Assembly: GCA_014237395.1 (NCBI GenBank)
Contig: JABZFP010000041.1
Location: 209,742 to 273,741, forward strand
Source: Desulfobacteraceae bacterium
GTDB taxonomy: Bacteria; Desulfobacterota; Desulfobacteria; Desulfobacterales; UBA5852
Direction of reading: 5' to 3'
DNA: 64,000 nt
In this document: positions 1 to 7,798 of the stretch, in pieces
Layout of the letters: each line of letters starts with the position of its first letter
Numbering within the stretch: position 1 is the first letter of the stretch
The notes under the pieces: generated by a model
Database searches by the model: none
Told to the model about the DNA's origin: nothing
The model's input: the letters and a program-made list of their open reading frames with translations, nothing else
Translations under genes and position numbers: made by a program

Positions 1-2084
1 AGGGCCGCCACGAGACCGAGATCATCGAGAACGCCGGGGCGCAGACGGATGGCCATCCCCCTGACGTCCTCGATATTTTTGTCGATCAAGCGGCACATTT
101 CCCGGGCCCGCTGGGCGGCGCGGGGGTCGCGATCGGCAAGTCGCTGGGACATCCAGACCGAGTCCATCCGCAGCGCGGTGAGGACCTGTCCCAGCTCGTC
201 GTGCAATTCGCGCGCAATGGCGGCCCGTTCTTTCTCCTGACTGGCCATGATGCTGGCGGAAAGCCGGCGCAGCTGGTTCTGGGCCCTTTTTACATCGGTA
301 ATATCGGTTGAAATTTCACAGACGCCGTTTGCCTCGCCGTCCTCGCTGAAAAATGGAAATTTGACCGACAGATAATGGTGAAGCGTCCCGTCCCGGTGGG
401 GCATTTGTTCTTCGAACTGGAAAGACCGTCTTTCACGCATCACTTTCAGATCGTTTTCCCGAAACTGCCGGGCGACCTCCGCCGGGAAAAGATCGGCATC
501 GCTCATTCCACGAACGGCCTCGTTGGAGCGGCCTAAGATCTGCTCGAAGCAGGTATTGATCAAGGTATAGTGCCCATCCCGGTCCTTGATGGAAACCACA
601 TCCGGGGTGTAGCGCAGGATGCTGGTGATTTCACGTGTGCGCTCCTCAACCTGCTTTTCGAGCCCACGGGTATAGCGGCCAAGCTCCTCTTGGGCCATTT
701 GAAGGGCGCGTTGGGCGCGGTTGCGTTCGGTGACATCGATGGAAACCGCCAGGGAGCGCACCGGGAGTCCGGCATGGTCTTTTTCCGCCACGGCTGAAAG
801 CAGAATGTCAATGACATCGCCGCCGGCCGTCTGGAACTGATAGGGGATGTCCTTGCAGACACCGGTACGAAAAAATTCAGGAAAAACGATATCTTCAGCG
901 TATTTCCGCGAGGATTCGGTGAAAAAATCCGTCAAGGTTCTCCCGATGACGGCTTCACGCTGATACCCCATGACTTCCAGCCAATAATCACTGACGCTGA
1001 CGATGTGGCCTTCGCGGTCAATGGAATGCAGCATGGCCGGGGTGTGGTTGTAAAGGGAGCGATGGCGCGTTTCACTTTCCGCGAGGGCCTTTTGCACGGT
1101 TTTGCGCTTCAGGATTTCCTGGCTGGCTTTCTGGTATAGAAAAAAAACGCCCAGCCCCACCAGGACGCTGATGGTAAACACCACCGGGGCCGTAATCCGC
1201 AGCAAGGGTTCGGAAACCACTTTGGCGATGGTCTCCAGCGGCCGCAGATGAATGATATTCCATCCGGGAAAATGGTCAATCTGGGTCCGGTTCATCAGGT
1301 AGCGTTGGCCTTCCTGATCGACCAGGTATTTATCATCCCACAGTTTCATGCCGGTCCAGCGCCAGGGGCCGGGGCCGAACTGCCGGGAAGCGGCGATGCG
1401 TTCGATTTCCTCTCGGCTGAGATCCCACAGCAGATTGTTGCGCCAGTCTTCACGGGTGGAGATAAAGATCACCCCCACGGGGTTGGTGACCAGGAGAATG
1501 TCTTCAGGGCCCAGGCCGAGCTCCTTTTCCACCTGATCGATGGAGGCTTTGATGACCACAACCCCGATCGGCGTCCTGGTGCCCCGGGCATACACCGGGC
1601 TGCTGCAATAGGCGCCGCGTTTGCCCGATGTCGTCCCCAGCGCCAGATAGGATGTCGGCTGGTGATTCATGGCGCCCTTGAAATAGGGCCGAAAGCTGAA
1701 GTTGTACCCCACAAAGCTGTCGGGGTCTTGGCGGTTGCTGGAGGCGATCGTAAGGCCGTCTTGATTCATCAAATAGCAGACGTCCGCCCCGAGGTTGGCC
1801 TGGAAGTGATCGAGGATGGCATTGGCCTGGGCCATAGTGGACGGATCAGCGCTATACAATACATTGATTATACTTGGTATGCCAGCCAGAACGCGTGCGG
1901 GCTGAACATTGGCTGAAATCATGGTGGAAAGGTTGATCCTGAGCATTTCGACGCGGATTTCAGCCTGTTGGGCGGCTTCCTGGAAAGCCGATTCCTTCAA
2001 AGAATAGTAATAGAGATAGCCGCCAATCGCCGTCGACAGAAACGCCAAAAGGGAGAGAACGAGGAGGATTAGGCGCAATTTCAT
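1..2084 (-). CDS. Sensor histidine kinase with dCache-like and two PAS domains (partial, C-terminus off the left edge)
   Basis: The minus strand reads open from an ATG at 2084 to the window edge, giving 694 residues. A first membrane helix (about residues 3-26) is followed by an extracytoplasmic sensor region with dCache character, then a second helix near 293-316. Two PAS domains follow (about 333-460 and 480-600). A dimerisation segment contains ARELHDELGQ with the presumed phosphorylated histidine at residue 628. This HisKA_3 type (NarX/DegS family) normally pairs with LuxR-type response regulators. The ATPase domain must lie to the left of position 1. The ligand is unknown; Cache domains usually bind small metabolites. 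Domain calls come from reading the translation and were not searched. Confidence 0.85.
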   Translation of the reverse strand, partial: MKLRLILLVLSLLAFLSTAIGGYLYYYSLKESAFQEAAQQAEIRVEMLRINLSTMISANVQPARVLAGIPSIINVLYSADPSTMAQANAILDHFQANLGADVCYLMNQDGLTIASSNRQDPDSFVGYNFSFRPYFKGAMNHQPTSYLALGTTSGKRGAYCSSPVYARGTRTPIGVVVIKASIDQVEKELGLGPEDILLVTNPVGVIFISTREDWRNNLLWDLSREEIERIAASRQFGPGPWRWTGMKLWDDKYLVDQEGQRYLMNRTQIDHFPGWNIIHLRPLETIAKVVSEPLLRITAPVVFTISVLVGLGVFFLYQKASQEILKRKTVQKALAESETRHRSLYNHTPAMLHSIDREGHIVSVSDYWLEVMGYQREAVIGRTLTDFFTESSRKYAEDIVFPEFFRTGVCKDIPYQFQTAGGDVIDILLSAVAEKDHAGLPVRSLAVSIDVTERNRAQRALQMAQEELGRYTRGLEKQVEERTREITSILRYTPDVVSIKDRDGHYTLINTCFEQILGRSNEAVRGMSDADLFPAEVARQFRENDLKVMRERRSFQFEEQMPHRDGTLHHYLSVKFPFFSEDGEANGVCEISTDITDVKRAQNQLRRLSASIMASQEKERAAIARELHDELGQVLTALRMDSVWMSQRLADRDPRAAQRAREMCRLIDKNIEDVRGMAIRLRPGVLDDLGLVAA

Positions 2085-2153
2085 GAACGATATCTCCGCA
2101 AATAACCGGATTTTCCTGATGTGTGCCGTCCTCTGGGGTGGCGGGAGAACGCT

Positions 2154-3278
2154 CTATTTAAGTGCTATAGGGGATGGTGCTATGTCAACTTCCAAATGGT
2201 GGGGCGTGACGCCTGCATCCGCCTGAACCGACAGGTTTTCAAGATGAAAGTGGGTTTTCAGACGGGAAAGATTCTCACGGCCGGCGCCGATCATGCGGGA
2301 AAGATGCCGCGGGTGAACACGAATGGTCGAGGCGTGGGACCTGCGGGGCGCTCGCGCTAGCGCGGCTTTGGCCAGTCGGTAAAATAGGTGACTGTGCACC
2401 CGTTCTCCCAAAGCAGGATGATAAGGCCCCGCCAGTATGGCTCCGGGGGCCGCCAGTGCTTCATCTGCCTGCAGTCCCATTCGAATCACCGGTATGTGGG
2501 CGGCCGCAAACACCAGTAACAGGCGGCTGACCAGGGCAATCGTTTCGTGCAGGCTGGCCGGGATAAAAGCGCCGCTCCGAAATGCTTCGGCCAGCCGGCT
2601 TTGCCGCAGCACCAGGGTCGGGTAAATCCGGACAAAGTCCGGCGCCAGCGCAACAAGCTTCCGAGCGGTCTGGATCGCCCGCCGGGGGGTGTCGCCGGGC
2701 AAGCCCGTCATCATCTGAAGGCCCAGTTCATACCCTGCCGACGCGACCATACGGGCGGCGTTCACCGTGCATTGGGCATTGTGACCCCGTTTGGCGCGCG
2801 CCAGGACGCGATCATCCATGGATTGCACGCCAAGCTCGATGGTGTGCACCGGGAAATCCCGGATGGCGGCCAGGCGGTTTTCCGTGATCGTGTCCGGCCG
2901 GGTGGAAAAGCGGATGCTCGCGACGTCGCCGCGGGTGACATGGGCCGTGGCGATCGCCAGCAGGTCGTGCAGGTGTTGTTCAGGCAGGCCGAGAAAATTG
3001 CCCCCATAAAACGCGATTTGCACCGTCCGGCCTCGGTCGCGCACAAAGGGCAGAAAGGTGTCGATGGCGTGTGTGACGGCAGACGGTGAGATCGCGTGGG
3101 GCTTGACGCCCGTGATGGCGGTTTGATTGCAGAAGGCACACCGGTGCAGGCACCCGGACATGGGAATGAACACGGGTATGATGAAAGGGCGCGCGCCTGC
3201 TTGCCCGCCGGCGGGCAGACCGTCGATGGTCGCGATGATCCGGTCGTTGGTCTGCCGGATCGTAATGCCTTCAGCCAT
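2154..3278 (-). CDS. Radical SAM protein, Elp3-like
   Basis: This 374-residue protein carries the radical SAM cysteine motif CLHRCAFC (Cys43, Cys47, Cys50), which binds a [4Fe-4S] cluster and SAM. The following segments FYGGNF and LGVQSMDD are typical of the Elp3/HemN-like branch. The start codon overlaps the end of the RNase III gene by 8 bp, so the two are probably cotranslated. Proteins of this kind beside rnc are known as oxygen-independent coproporphyrinogen oxidase-like or Elp3-like, but the substrate is not established. There is no histone-acetyltransferase domain, so it is not a full Elp3. Confidence 0.85.
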   Translation of the reverse strand: MAEGITIRQTNDRIIATIDGLPAGGQAGARPFIIPVFIPMSGCLHRCAFCNQTAITGVKPHAISPSAVTHAIDTFLPFVRDRGRTVQIAFYGGNFLGLPEQHLHDLLAIATAHVTRGDVASIRFSTRPDTITENRLAAIRDFPVHTIELGVQSMDDRVLARAKRGHNAQCTVNAARMVASAGYELGLQMMTGLPGDTPRRAIQTARKLVALAPDFVRIYPTLVLRQSRLAEAFRSGAFIPASLHETIALVSRLLLVFAAAHIPVIRMGLQADEALAAPGAILAGPYHPALGERVHSHLFYRLAKAALARAPRRSHASTIRVHPRHLSRMIGAGRENLSRLKTHFHLENLSVQADAGVTPHHLEVDIAPSPIALK

Positions 3279-3981
3279 GGTGGGCCAGACGCTCGAGCGC
3301 CTTCCGGGCGGCCTGCTGTTCCGCCGCTTTTTTGTTGCGGCCTTTCCCGGTGGCGTTCAGTCCCGGCAGCGTAATTTCAACTGTAAACGTCTTGTCATGG
3401 TCGGGGCCGCTTTCGCTCACCACGCGGTACTGGGGAACCGGTTGGCCATTCGTTTGGAGCTTTTCCTGCAACCGGCTTTTATAGTCGGTGATTTCAGCCG
3501 GTGTTCCCACGGTTTCGAACGGGAAGTCCAGGCGGTTGCCAATCACGTCGAATACGGCCTGAAACCCGCCATCCAAATAGATGGCGGCGATAATCGCCTC
3601 CAGTGTATCCGACAGAATCGAAGGCTTGTCATGCCCGCCCGTCATGGCTTCACCACGGCCCAGTTGGATGCAGGGTCCCAGCGACAGGGTCCGGGCGACT
3701 TCGGCCAGGTAGGTTTCGTTGACCATGTGGGCCCGGGTGCGTGACAGGTCGCCCTCGGTCATATCGGGGAAGGTCTGCATCAGAACATGGCTGACAACGA
3801 GGTTCAGCACGGCATCGCCCAGAAATTCGAGCCGCTCGTTGTCGCGGCCGACGGTCTCGGGGTGTTCGTTGACAAACGAACGGTGGCGCAGGGCTTCTTC
3901 CAACAGCTGCGGGTTGCGAAATTGGTAGGCCAGCGATTTTTCCAGCGTCCGATAACAGGTCGCGGTAACGATTGTCGGCAA
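3271..3981 (-). CDS. rnc: Ribonuclease III
   Basis: Endoribonuclease that cleaves double-stranded RNA in rRNA and mRNA processing. The catalytic signature NERLEFLGDAVL is present, followed by a C-terminal double-stranded RNA-binding domain. The frame is open from a TTG at 4014. I prefer the TTG at 3981, because GGGAGGGG sits five bases upstream of it and the product (236 residues) is closer to the family's usual length of about 226. No in-frame ATG exists near the N-terminus. It sits between the PHP gene (39 bp upstream) and the radical SAM gene (8 bp overlap), probably in one operon with dksA. Confidence 0.93.
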   Translation of the reverse strand: MPTIVTATCYRTLEKSLAYQFRNPQLLEEALRHRSFVNEHPETVGRDNERLEFLGDAVLNLVVSHVLMQTFPDMTEGDLSRTRAHMVNETYLAEVARTLSLGPCIQLGRGEAMTGGHDKPSILSDTLEAIIAAIYLDGGFQAVFDVIGNRLDFPFETVGTPAEITDYKSRLQEKLQTNGQPVPQYRVVSESGPDHDKTFTVEITLPGLNATGKGRNKKAAEQQAARKALERLAHHG

Positions 3982-4020
3982 ACCGACCCCTCCCGTATGC
4001 CCTATAGCAGGCAAACGCGT

Positions 4021-4893
4021 TTAAAGCTGCCTAAGCAACGCTTCGTAAACATTGAACGGAACCATGAAGGTGCCATCCGCACAGCCCATCTCGATGCCCG
4101 GCTTGATGGCCCCATGAAAATCGGTGCCGCCGGTAGCGATCATACCATGACGCCGGGCCAAGGCAAGAAAGTGCCGGGTTTGCGCTTCGGAATGTTCCGG
4201 ATAATAGACCTCCAGCCCTTGCAGACCAGCGGTTTGGAGCACACTCAGCAGATCCTCCAGGGCCCAGGGACGGGTTGGGTGAATCAGCGCCGGATGAGCC
4301 AGGACCGCTATACCGCCGGCCTGGCGAATAAGCCGGATAGCGTGGTGGCATTCAACGCGATATTTATCGACATAGGCTGGTTTGCCGTTGCCGAGAAAGC
4401 GGTCAAAAGCCTCATCAAAAGAGGCCGCAACACCCTTTTCAACCAATAGTTTGGCGATATGGGGGCGACCGGTCTGCCTTTTGGCACCGGGCGCTTCCAA
4501 CTCTTCAACGGTGATGTCGATGCCAAGCGCTTGTAGCTTGGCGATGATTTTGGGGTTGCGATTGCGGCGGGCATCCTGCAAGGTGTGCAACTGACCGGCC
4601 AGATCCGAATCGTCGTAACGGAAGCCATAGCCTAACAGGTGCAGACTGCCCTGGCAGGGAAACTCGGGCGGCGGGGCGGTACTCAGTTCCACACCGGATA
4701 AAAAATGGATGTCTTGGGGGGAGCCGTTTTTCAGGATTTGGTGGACGCCATCCACGGTGTCGTGATCGGTGATGGCAATGGCCGCCAGCCCGAGGCTGCA
4801 CGCATGGGCGACGATTTCGGCCGGCGTCAGTGTGCCGTCGGAGGCCGTGGAGTGAATGTGGAGATCAATGCTCCCATGCGGCTTATAACCCAA
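4021..4893 (-). CDS. PHP-domain phosphoesterase (TrpH/RNase AM-like)
   Basis: This 290-residue protein begins with the PHP metal-binding motif DLHIHSTASDGT and has ITDHDT, GVELS and a late GGTDFHG, all metal-ligand motifs of the family. Relatives (YciV/RNase AM, nucleoside 3',5'-bisphosphate phosphatases) dephosphorylate pAp or trim RNA 5' ends. Lying directly between dksA and rnc, a role in RNA or nucleotide turnover is plausible (inference). The start is a TTG that overlaps the end of dksA by 11 bp; no in-frame ATG precedes the DLHIH motif, so translational coupling to dksA is likely. Confidence 0.85.
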   Translation of the reverse strand: MGYKPHGSIDLHIHSTASDGTLTPAEIVAHACSLGLAAIAITDHDTVDGVHQILKNGSPQDIHFLSGVELSTAPPPEFPCQGSLHLLGYGFRYDDSDLAGQLHTLQDARRNRNPKIIAKLQALGIDITVEELEAPGAKRQTGRPHIAKLLVEKGVAASFDEAFDRFLGNGKPAYVDKYRVECHHAIRLIRQAGGIAVLAHPALIHPTRPWALEDLLSVLQTAGLQGLEVYYPEHSEAQTRHFLALARRHGMIATGGTDFHGAIKPGIEMGCADGTFMVPFNVYEALLRQL

Positions 4894-5245
4894 GGGCTTT
4901 TTCTTGGGCCTCTTCCTTGGTTTTGCAGTCGATGCACTGGGTGGTCACCGGGCGGGCTTTGAGGCGCTCTATGGAGATATCCTCCCCACAGGTATCACAG
5001 ATACCGAAGGTTCCCTCTTCGATGCGATCCAAGGTTTTTTTGATTTTTTTGATCAGTTTGTGCTCTCGGTCCCGGATGCGAAGCATAAAGTTGCGATCGG
5101 CTTCAAGAGACGCCCGATCGGTAGGGTCCGGAAAATTTTCCTTCTGCGCCGTCATGCCGGAGACGGTGCTGTCCGCCTGGCTGAGCAATTCTTCCAATTG
5201 TTCAGACAAAAGCGTTTTGAAGTAATCAAGATCTTTCTTTTTCAT
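4883..5245 (-). CDS. dksA: DksA/TraR-family RNA polymerase-binding transcription factor
   Basis: A 120-residue protein with an N-terminal coiled coil, then a four-cysteine zinc finger (Cys83, Cys86, Cys104, Cys107). The coiled-coil tip carries the acidic motif DPTDRA (residues 40-45), matching the DxxDxA tip by which DksA acts in the RNA polymerase secondary channel together with ppGpp. This supports a true DksA rather than a TraR-like decoy. It heads the minus-strand group dksA-PHP-rnc-radical SAM. An inverted repeat overlaps its ribosome-binding site (separate entry). Confidence 0.92.
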   Translation of the reverse strand: MKKKDLDYFKTLLSEQLEELLSQADSTVSGMTAQKENFPDPTDRASLEADRNFMLRIRDREHKLIKKIKKTLDRIEEGTFGICDTCGEDISIERLKARPVTTQCIDCKTKEEAQEKALGL

Positions 5246-5259
5246 AAGGCAGCCCTTAT
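5244..5259 (-). promoter_or_regulatory. Hairpin covering the dksA ribosome-binding site
   Basis: ATAAGG and CCTTAT (six perfect pairs, four-base loop CAGC) lie directly before and into the dksA start codon. On the mRNA one arm contains the AAGGG ribosome-binding sequence, and the other ends in the first two bases of the ATG. The fold would hide both. Its size is modest, so chance cannot be excluded. Confidence 0.4.
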
Positions 5260-5411
5260 CATCTATAGAGTAATGCTAGGATACAAAAAGGAAGCAATTA
5301 GCACAACCACTTTATTCTGTAAAGCATTATCTGGTAAAGCCACATAGCGCCAGGAGGCTATGCTTATTCTAACAACCCAAAGCAGTGAACGCAATCAAGG
5401 AGCCGGGAAAA

Positions 5412-6077
5412 ATGGAGCAGCTGAATCAAATCGCGGGGATCATTGCCTTGAGCATGGGAACGGCCTGGGCCAGCGGCATCAATCTCTATGCGGCCATTCT
5501 CACCTTGGGCCTGCTCGGCGCGACCGGTCAGATGGCCTTACCGCCCAATCTGGCGATCGTCACCCAGCCGATCGTCATCCTGGCGGCCGGCGTGATGTTT
5601 TGCATCGAATTTTTTGCCGACAAAATCCCCGGTGTCGACACGGGATGGGACACGATTCACAGTTTTATCCGCATTCCGGGGGGCGCGCTGCTAGCGGCAG
5701 CGGCCGTTGGTGATGTGAATCCGGCGGTCATGCTGGCGGCCGGCATCCTGGGGGGCGGATTGGCCGCCGGGACCCACGCGGCCAAAGCCGGCAGCCGTGT
5801 TTTGATCAACACCTCGCCGGAACCCTTTTCCAACTGGTTGGCATCCATCGGCGAAGATTTGGCCGTCATTACCGGCGTGTGGGTCGCGCTGGCCCACCCC
5901 TGGTTGTTTCTGGGATTTATGATGGTTTTTGTCCTCCTTTTGATCTGGCTCCTGCCGAAATTGTGGCGGGGCATCAAAACGGTTTTCGCTAAAATCGCCT
6001 CCTTGTTCCGTCGAACAGACCGGCCGGTACCGGCCGTTAAAGCCCTCGAGGATCGCGAGGCACCGGACCGGGGATAA
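5412..6077 (+). CDS. DUF4126 family membrane protein
   Basis: A 221-residue hydrophobic protein with about five membrane segments and a charged C-terminal tail. The sequence GTAWASGINLYAAI near the N-terminus and the pattern of short helices fit DUF4126, a family of unknown function found in many bacteria. I chose the ATG at 5412 because AAGGAG lies nine bases upstream (5397-5402); the frame extends nine codons further to an ATG at 5385 with no such site. It stands alone between dksA (divergent) and the cobalamin riboswitch. The sequence gives no clue to its substrate. Confidence 0.8.
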   Translation: MEQLNQIAGIIALSMGTAWASGINLYAAILTLGLLGATGQMALPPNLAIVTQPIVILAAGVMFCIEFFADKIPGVDTGWDTIHSFIRIPGGALLAAAAVGDVNPAVMLAAGILGGGLAAGTHAAKAGSRVLINTSPEPFSNWLASIGEDLAVITGVWVALAHPWLFLGFMMVFVLLLIWLLPKLWRGIKTVFAKIASLFRRTDRPVPAVKALEDREAPDRG

Positions 6078-6100
6078 GTGCGCGTTGGTAAGAATTCGCG

Positions 6101-6129
6101 TTGCATTCTGAAGCCGGGTATATTATTGA
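6101..6129 (+). promoter_or_regulatory. Putative sigma-70 promoter of the riboswitch-bza-cobT unit
   Basis: TTGCAT (6101-6106) and TATTGA (6124-6129) are separated by 17 bases. The expected transcription start, near 6136, coincides with the first pairing base of the riboswitch, which supports the call despite the weak -10 box. Confidence 0.5.
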
Positions 6130-6135
6130 ACCGGC

Positions 6136-6321
6136 TTGTTGCTATGGTGCCCCTCGCAAGGCGAGGGGTGAAAAGGGAATACGGTGCAAATCCGTAACGT
6201 TGGACCGGCGCTGTGAGCAGGGACCGACGTCGCACAACGCCACTGCCCTGGTAAAAACGGGGTGGGAAGGCGCGGCGTTCGGCATGATCTGCAAGTCAGA
6301 AGACCTGCCCGGCAACAAAGT
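6136..6321 (+). ncRNA. Cobalamin riboswitch
   Basis: An adenosylcobalamin-sensing leader. The closing stem pairs 6136-6142 (TTGTTGC) with 6312-6318 (GCAACAA). In order it shows GGGTGAAAAGGGAAT, GGTGCAAATCC, CGGCGCTGTGAGCAGGGAC, GCCACTG, GGGAAGG and the conserved B12 box AAGTCAGAAGACCTGCC at 6293-6309. A terminator follows at once and the next gene is a ThiC paralogue followed by cobT. The logic is expected to be OFF when cobalamin is plentiful. Confidence 0.96.
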
Positions 6322-6346
6322 TAGGAAGGATGGTGTCCGCTGAATT

Positions 6347-6384
6347 CCGTGTATCGCGCCCGGGCGTGATGCGCGGTTTTTTTT
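6347..6384 (+). terminator. Expression-platform terminator of the cobalamin riboswitch
   Basis: CCGTGTATC (6347-6355) pairs with GATGCGCGG (6368-6376) over nine positions including two G-U pairs, followed by eight T residues (6377-6384). It lies between the B12 box and the first gene, so it is the likely switch element for premature termination. Confidence 0.85.
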
Positions 6385-6445
6385 GGCCGCGATCCCCGGT
6401 TGCGCGTTTGATGGTTTAATGCGTGTGAATCAGGGAGGTTATGGC

Positions 6446-7786
6446 ATGCAGACGCAACTGGAACTGGCAAAAGCGGGCCGCCTTACGCCCCAAATCGAAT
6501 CCGTGGCCGCGCAGGAGGATCAGGAACCGGAGGTCATTCGCCGCCACGTCGCCGCCGGTAAAATTGTTATCCCGGCCCATCCCGGCCGGCAGGACCAAAT
6601 GGTCGTGGGGATCGGGAAAGGCCTGCGCACCAAAGTCAACGCATCGATCGGCACCTCGTCCGACATTGTCGATATTGATCTCGAAATCCGGAAAGCGCGG
6701 ATTGCGGCGGAGGAAGGGGCCGACACCCTGATGGAGCTTTCCACCGGGGGGGATCTCAACCGCATCCGGCGTGACATTCTTGCGCACAGCCGTCTGCCCG
6801 TCGGCAATGTGCCGCTCTACCAGGCCTTTTGTGAAGCCGCCCGGCGTTATCGCAACCCCAACCGACTGGACCCCGAATTCCTTTTCGATCTGATCGAGCA
6901 ACAGCTCGAAGACGGTATTTCCTTTATGGCGATTCACTGCGGCATCAACCGCTACACTTTAGAGCGGCTGCGCAACCAAGGCTACCGCTACGGCGGGCTG
7001 GTGTCCAAAGGGGGAACCTTCATGGTGTCCTGGATGGAATACAACCGTTGTGAAAACCCCCTGTATGAGCAATTTGACCGGGTTTGTGCCTTGCTGAAAC
7101 GCTTTGATGCCGTCTTGTCCCTGGGCAACGGCATCCGGGCCGGCGCCATCCACGACAGCCATGACCGGGCCCAGATGGCGGAAATGATCATCAACTGCGA
7201 ACTGGCCGAACGCGGACGCGCCATGGGGTGCCAGACCATGGTGGAGGGGCCGGGCCACGTCCCTCTGAATGAGATCGAAGGCAATATCATGCTGGAAAAA
7301 CGTATGAGCGGAGACGCCCCTTATTACGTCCTGGGGCCGCTGCCAGCCGACAGCGGGGCAGGTTACGACCACATCACGGCGGCGATCGGGGCCGCCAACT
7401 CGGCCCGCTATGGGGCGGACCTCATCTGTTACATAACACCGGCGGAGCATCTCGCCCTGCCGAACGAAGACGACGTGCGCGAAGGGGTTCGGGTGACGCG
7501 CCTGGCCGCCCGCATCGGGGATATCGCCAAATACCCGGAGCGGCGGGAGTTGGAAAAACAAGTGGCCTTGGCCCGTCGCGACATGCGTTGGGAAGACCAC
7601 TTCGAGCTGCTCATGTTTCCCGCGCATGCACGGGAAATCCGTGCCAGCCGAACACCGGAAAACCAGAAAACTTGCACCATGTGCGGGGATTTCTGTGCCA
7701 TGGAAAGGGGTGCGGTGCTTTTTGAGGCGTCGATCAGTCCTGAAAAACGCGCCTCTGGTGCAACCGATCAGCTGCAAGGAAAATAG
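6446..7786 (+). CDS. bzaF: ThiC-family radical SAM enzyme, probable 5-hydroxybenzimidazole synthase (BzaF)
   Basis: A 446-residue ThiC-family protein. ThiC turns aminoimidazole ribotide into the thiamine pyrimidine. Its anaerobic paralogues BzaA/B/F convert the same substrate into 5-hydroxybenzimidazole, the start of B12 lower-ligand synthesis. Family motifs include STGGDLNRIRR, MAIHCGIN, MVEGPGHVP and GPLPADSGAGYDHI. The C-terminal cluster motif is CTMCGDFC (Cys410, Cys413, Cys417), one residue shorter than the Cx2Cx4C of ordinary ThiC. A cobalamin rather than a thiamine riboswitch lies upstream and cobT downstream, which argues for the Bza role. The ATG at 6446 has AGGGAGG seven bases before it; an in-frame ATG at 6419 lacks such a site. 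Assignment rests on family and context; plain ThiC is the alternative. Confidence 0.85.
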   Translation: MQTQLELAKAGRLTPQIESVAAQEDQEPEVIRRHVAAGKIVIPAHPGRQDQMVVGIGKGLRTKVNASIGTSSDIVDIDLEIRKARIAAEEGADTLMELSTGGDLNRIRRDILAHSRLPVGNVPLYQAFCEAARRYRNPNRLDPEFLFDLIEQQLEDGISFMAIHCGINRYTLERLRNQGYRYGGLVSKGGTFMVSWMEYNRCENPLYEQFDRVCALLKRFDAVLSLGNGIRAGAIHDSHDRAQMAEMIINCELAERGRAMGCQTMVEGPGHVPLNEIEGNIMLEKRMSGDAPYYVLGPLPADSGAGYDHITAAIGAANSARYGADLICYITPAEHLALPNEDDVREGVRVTRLAARIGDIAKYPERRELEKQVALARRDMRWEDHFELLMFPAHAREIRASRTPENQKTCTMCGDFCAMERGAVLFEASISPEKRASGATDQLQGK

Positions 7787-7798
7787 AAAGGAGTTGTG

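Noticed and set aside
6136..6384. TPP riboswitch upstream of the ThiC-like gene
   Set aside because: The leader has the B12 box and other cobalamin-riboswitch elements, and none of the TPP (thi-box) motifs.
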